This document shows, piece after piece, positions 61,356 through 64,000 of a stretch of 64,000 nucleotides of DNA. Position 1 is the first letter of the stretch. Each line of letters starts with the position of its first letter. A model generated the notes under the pieces. The model was not told the DNA's origin, ran no database searches, and saw only the letters and a list, made by a program, of their open reading frames with translations. The DNA comes from Actinomycetota bacterium. GTDB lineage: Bacteria; Actinomycetota; Acidimicrobiia; Acidimicrobiales; Ilumatobacteraceae. A program made the translations under genes and the position numbers. The stretch lies in contig VGAC01000004.1 of assembly GCA_016870865.1 (NCBI GenBank), positions 1-64,000 of the forward strand, read 5' to 3'.

Positions 61356-61901
61356 GACGGCCGCTGCCGACGTCGTAGACGAAGCCACGAATGTGGTCCT
61401 TGTGCTTGATGAAGGGTGAATCCAGCAACCGCACGATGCTCAGGCGCACGCTGTCGTACGGGTCGCGAAACGCCTCGAGGGGCCACCTTGGCTGCAGTCC
61501 GGTTTCGAGGGCGAGTTCGGCGTAGAACGCCGACTCGTCGACTTTCTGCAGCCCGCAGTCGGTGTGGTGAATGAGAACGATTTCCCTCGTACCAAGGAGA
61601 CGCTGGGAAAGCACGAGTGACCGCACGACATCGTCGGTCACGACACCGCCGGCATTGCGGATGATGTGTGCATCGCCGTGGGCAAGGCCGAGAATCTGGC
61701 CGACGTCCATACGGCTGTCCATGCACGCGACGACCGCCAGACGCCGCCCGGGCGCGGCGGACAAACCCTGGTCGGCGAAGCGAGTGACGAAGTTCTCGTT
61801 GTGCCCGAGGAGTTCGTCGGTGCTCGGCCGGAACTGATCCCCTTTGTTCCCTGTCACCGGTTCATTCTGCCCGAAGTGGGCCGCGGGCGGGCTCACCCCA
61901 C

Positions 61902-61907
61902 TAACCT
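61902..61907 (+). promoter_or_regulatory. -10 element of clpP
   Basis: TAACCT ends 7 nt before ATG 61915, within the 18-bp gap to the divergent carbonic anhydrase start. Confidence 0.45.
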
Positions 61908-61914
61908 CACGCCC

Positions 61915-62529
61915 ATGTCATCGTCAAAGCCCTTTCCCGTCGATTCTCTCGCGACCTCACTGGATGTCGGGTCGGGCGACCCGCGGTTCGACGTTTTCGG
62001 GCGATTGATGAAGAACCGTGTCGTCATGCTGGGGACCGACGTGAACGACGACATGGCCAACCAGATCTGCGCTCAGTTGTTGTATCTCGAGGGCGAAGAC
62101 CCGAACTCCGACATCTGGCTCTACATCAACAGTCCCGGCGGTTCGATCACGGCGGGCATGGCCATCTACGACACCATGCAGTTCGTTTCTTGCGACGTCG
62201 CCACGGTGTGCATGGGCCTCGCCGCATCGATGGGACAGTTCCTCCTCACCGCCGGAACCAAGGGCAAGCGCTACACACTGCCGAATGCGCGCATCATGAT
62301 GCACCAGCCCCTGGCCGGTCTCCGTGGTCAGGCCACCGACATCGCGATTCAGGCCGAGCAGTTGGCGCACATCAAGCGCAAGATGGCGGAACTCACGTCG
62401 CTGCACTCGGGCAAGCCGATCGAGCAGATTCAGGCCGACAGCGAACGCGACCGCTGGTTCACCGCCGAAGAGGCACAGCAATACGGTCTCGTCGACAAGG
62501 TCATTGTGAGGCGGGGGGAAATCCGCTGA
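61915..62529 (+). CDS. clpP: ATP-dependent Clp protease proteolytic subunit
   Basis: 204 residues. The catalytic serine is in GLAASMGQFLL (about residue 105) and the histidine in RIMMHQPL (about 130). YINSPGGSITAGMAIYDTM is the substrate-groove block. ClpP forms barrels capped by ClpX or ClpC. Actinobacteria usually encode two adjacent clpP genes; only one is here, and no tig or clpX follows. Its 3' end overlaps the convergent lipoprotein gene by 29 bp. Confidence 0.94.
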   Translation: MSSSKPFPVDSLATSLDVGSGDPRFDVFGRLMKNRVVMLGTDVNDDMANQICAQLLYLEGEDPNSDIWLYINSPGGSITAGMAIYDTMQFVSCDVATVCMGLAASMGQFLLTAGTKGKRYTLPNARIMMHQPLAGLRGQATDIAIQAEQLAHIKRKMAELTSLHSGKPIEQIQADSERDRWFTAEEAQQYGLVDKVIVRRGEIR

Positions 62530-62932
62530 TATCCAAACCGCAGGTGTCCTTCACCCACTGAAGGGCCCGCGCGGCAGCCTTGTTCGCCTGCAGGGCCTCC
62601 TTGGTGAAGGCTTCGACGTCCTGGCTGTTGGCCGTGTTGAGATTCGTCGCATCCTCGAGCATCGAGGTGAGTGTTTCCCAGTCGTCTGCCACGGCCGACG
62701 GTGCGACCTCGCCGAGCCGCCGGTAGCGCGATACCAACACGTCGGCATCAGACTGGGTCCCGGGCGTTGCCGTGATGCCCGGCATCTCCTTGGCGAGCTG
62801 GCGGCAGAAGTTCGTCGCCGTGCGGTCGGTACCGCCGCAAGCGGCCACAAGTGCGGCGGCGATGCAAATTGCCGAGAGCGAGCCGCGCCGACACACATGT
62901 AGGAGAAGTCGCGCGTTGGTCACCGGCTTCAT
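62501..62932 (-). CDS. Putative lipoprotein, unknown function
   Basis: 143 residues. A basic n-region (RRGSLS), a hydrophobic stretch and the lipobox LVAACG (cysteine near residue 32) mark a lipoprotein. The mature part has two cysteines (TNFCRQ and KDTCGLD) and is mostly helical. No family is recognised. ATG 62932 is chosen over an upstream in-frame start at 62983 because it places the signal peptide at the N-terminus. Confidence 0.65.
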   Translation of the reverse strand: MKPVTNARLLLHVCRRGSLSAICIAAALVAACGGTDRTATNFCRQLAKEMPGITATPGTQSDADVLVSRYRRLGEVAPSAVADDWETLTSMLEDATNLNTANSQDVEAFTKEALQANKAAARALQWVKDTCGLDISGFPPASQ

Positions 62933-62973
62933 CTTTTCACAGTGGGTCGAACCCCGACGGGCAGGAGCAGAAC

Positions 62974-64000
62974 GTGTTTGCAAGCATCAATTCCTCGACG
63001 TTGTTCGGTATCCAGGGTGCACCCGTGAGCGTCGAGGTGCACATCGGTGCGGGGCTTCCCGGATTCAGCGTCGTCGGACTTCCCGACGAAGCATGTCGTG
63101 AAGCGCGCGATCGCGTCCGGGCCGCGTTGTTGTCGAGCGGATTCGAGTGGCCGAACCGCCGTATCACGGTGAACCTCGCCCCCAGCGACAGACGCAAGGG
63201 CGGTTCGGGCCTGGACCTCGCGCTTGCGATCGGAATGCTCGTCGCACAGGGGAAAATCGATCAGGCAGCCACCGATGGCATAGGTTTCGTTGCCGAGCTC
63301 GGGCTCGACGGTTCGTTGAAACACGTTTCCGGCACCGCCCCGCTCGTCGCCGCGATGCGCGACCTGCACGTCGTGGTTGCATCGGCGGCCGGAGGCGATG
63401 CGCTGGTTGCCGCGCCACGTCGCGTTGCCGTCGCCGACACGTTGGGCGACGTCGTGCTCGGTCTGCAGCGCGCCGTGGAATGGCGCGATGCGGTTCGCGA
63501 CGTTGCCCACGACGAGGTCGCGCCGACGCTCGACATGGGCGATGTGCGGGGCCAACCCGTTGCGCGTCGCGCGGCCGAGGTTTCAGCCGCGGGCGGTCAC
63601 AACCTGTTGCTGGTCGGCGGTCCCGGTGGCGGCAAGACCATGCTCGCCGAACGCATACCGAGCCTGTTGCCGCCCCTCGATGGCCACGATGCACTGACCG
63701 CGACGATGATCCGATCGGCGGCGGGCCAGCGTCTCGGGGGGCTCGTGCGACTTGCGCCGTTTCGGGCCCCGCACCACAGCGCATCGATGGCTGCGATGAT
63801 CGGCGGCGGTTCGGGGGCCGTGCGTCCCGGCGAGGTGTCGCTGGCGCACGGTGGCGTGTTGTTTCTCGACGAAGTCGGGGAGTTCGCGCCGAGCGTTCTC
63901 GACGCGCTCCGCCAACCCTTGGAGAGTGGCGAGATCCGCCTTGCGCGTTCCGGGGCAACGCTCACTTTGCCGGCACGCTTTCTCCTCGTCGGAGCGACGA
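62974..64000 (+). CDS. comM: ComM/YifB family Mg-chelatase-like AAA+ ATPase (N-terminal part)
   Basis: The gene runs off the right edge; 342 codons are present. The N-terminal Lon-like domain (SVEVHIGAGLPGFSVVGLP, then RRITVNLAPSDRRKGGSGLD) leads to the AAA+ module with Walker A VGGPGGGKTM near residue 214 and Walker B GVLFLDEVGEF near 297. ComM acts as a branch-migration helicase in natural transformation. GTG 62974 has ribosome site AGGAG 6 nt upstream. The frame is open to the end. Confidence 0.92.
   Translation, partial: MFASINSSTLFGIQGAPVSVEVHIGAGLPGFSVVGLPDEACREARDRVRAALLSSGFEWPNRRITVNLAPSDRRKGGSGLDLALAIGMLVAQGKIDQAATDGIGFVAELGLDGSLKHVSGTAPLVAAMRDLHVVVASAAGGDALVAAPRRVAVADTLGDVVLGLQRAVEWRDAVRDVAHDEVAPTLDMGDVRGQPVARRAAEVSAAGGHNLLLVGGPGGGKTMLAERIPSLLPPLDGHDALTATMIRSAAGQRLGGLVRLAPFRAPHHSASMAAMIGGGSGAVRPGEVSLAHGGVLFLDEVGEFAPSVLDALRQPLESGEIRLARSGATLTLPARFLLVGAT

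Overview
The window is 64 kb of GC-rich, gene-dense bacterial chromosome with no insertion sequence, phage gene, CRISPR array or rRNA. Several blocks match gene orders known from Actinobacteria: a glycosyltransferase/DUF5719/DUF3499/phosphomannomutase/Trm112/ahcY block as in Streptomyces, a secA-prfB-ftsE-ftsX block, and a mec-cysM-murI-rph-rdgB block as in mycobacteria. An F420-type oxidoreductase and a group II truncated hemoglobin fit the same phylum. The erosion of these blocks, and the absence of mycobacterial or Streptomyces hallmark neighbours, suggest a deep actinobacterial lineage such as Acidimicrobiia. That placement is an inference, not a demonstrated fact.

Layout. 0-6.7 kb: envelope polysaccharide genes (end of a GDP-mannose dehydratase, a flippase, a giant membrane glycosyltransferase, DUF5719). 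6.7-16 kb: thioredoxin-like protein, FtsH, DUF3499, CPBP protease, a large membrane protein, phosphomannomutase, Trm112-like protein and AhcY behind a structured leader. 16-23 kb: YczE, ComF, SecA, RF2, FtsE, FtsX and a crotonase. 23-30 kb: truncated hemoglobin, rRNA-type methyltransferase, MenB, and a SWEET/formamidase/kynureninase operon. 30-36 kb: VOC and DinB proteins, a PEP-mobile-domain protein, YqhA, an Fe-S flavoenzyme and an LLM oxidoreductase. 36-40 kb: an assimilatory sulfate reduction and siroheme operon. 40-48 kb: P450, SDR, hydroxyacid dehydrogenase, Kup, carotenoid oxygenase, Ca/Na antiporter. 48-53 kb: tmRNA, an APH-type kinase, SmpB, and an IclR-controlled ABC transporter without a binding protein. 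53-64 kb: Mec-type JAMM protease and CysM (no cysO), EamA, MurI, RNase PH, RdgB, a D-threonine aldolase-like enzyme behind an unusual tRNA, two PLP fold-II enzymes, carbonic anhydrase, ClpP, a lipoprotein and the start of ComM.

Two signals cut across the window. First, many genes, often divergent pairs, have a TANNNT-like -10 hexamer ending 5-9 nt before an ATG or GTG, so leaderless mRNAs look common; genes with clear Shine-Dalgarno sequences (oxidoreductase at 32796, cysM, ahcY, ABC ATPase, carotenoid oxygenase, siroheme operon) are those with extra leader or operator structure. Second, sulfur and PLP metabolism recurs: APS and sulfite reduction, siroheme synthesis, CysM plus its JAMM partner, AhcY and several PLP enzymes.

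The most unusual item is a 73-nt tRNA with a leucine-type D-arm, a UAG anticodon and A73 but only a 5-nt variable loop. It ends 1 nt before the start codon of the aldolase-like gene.
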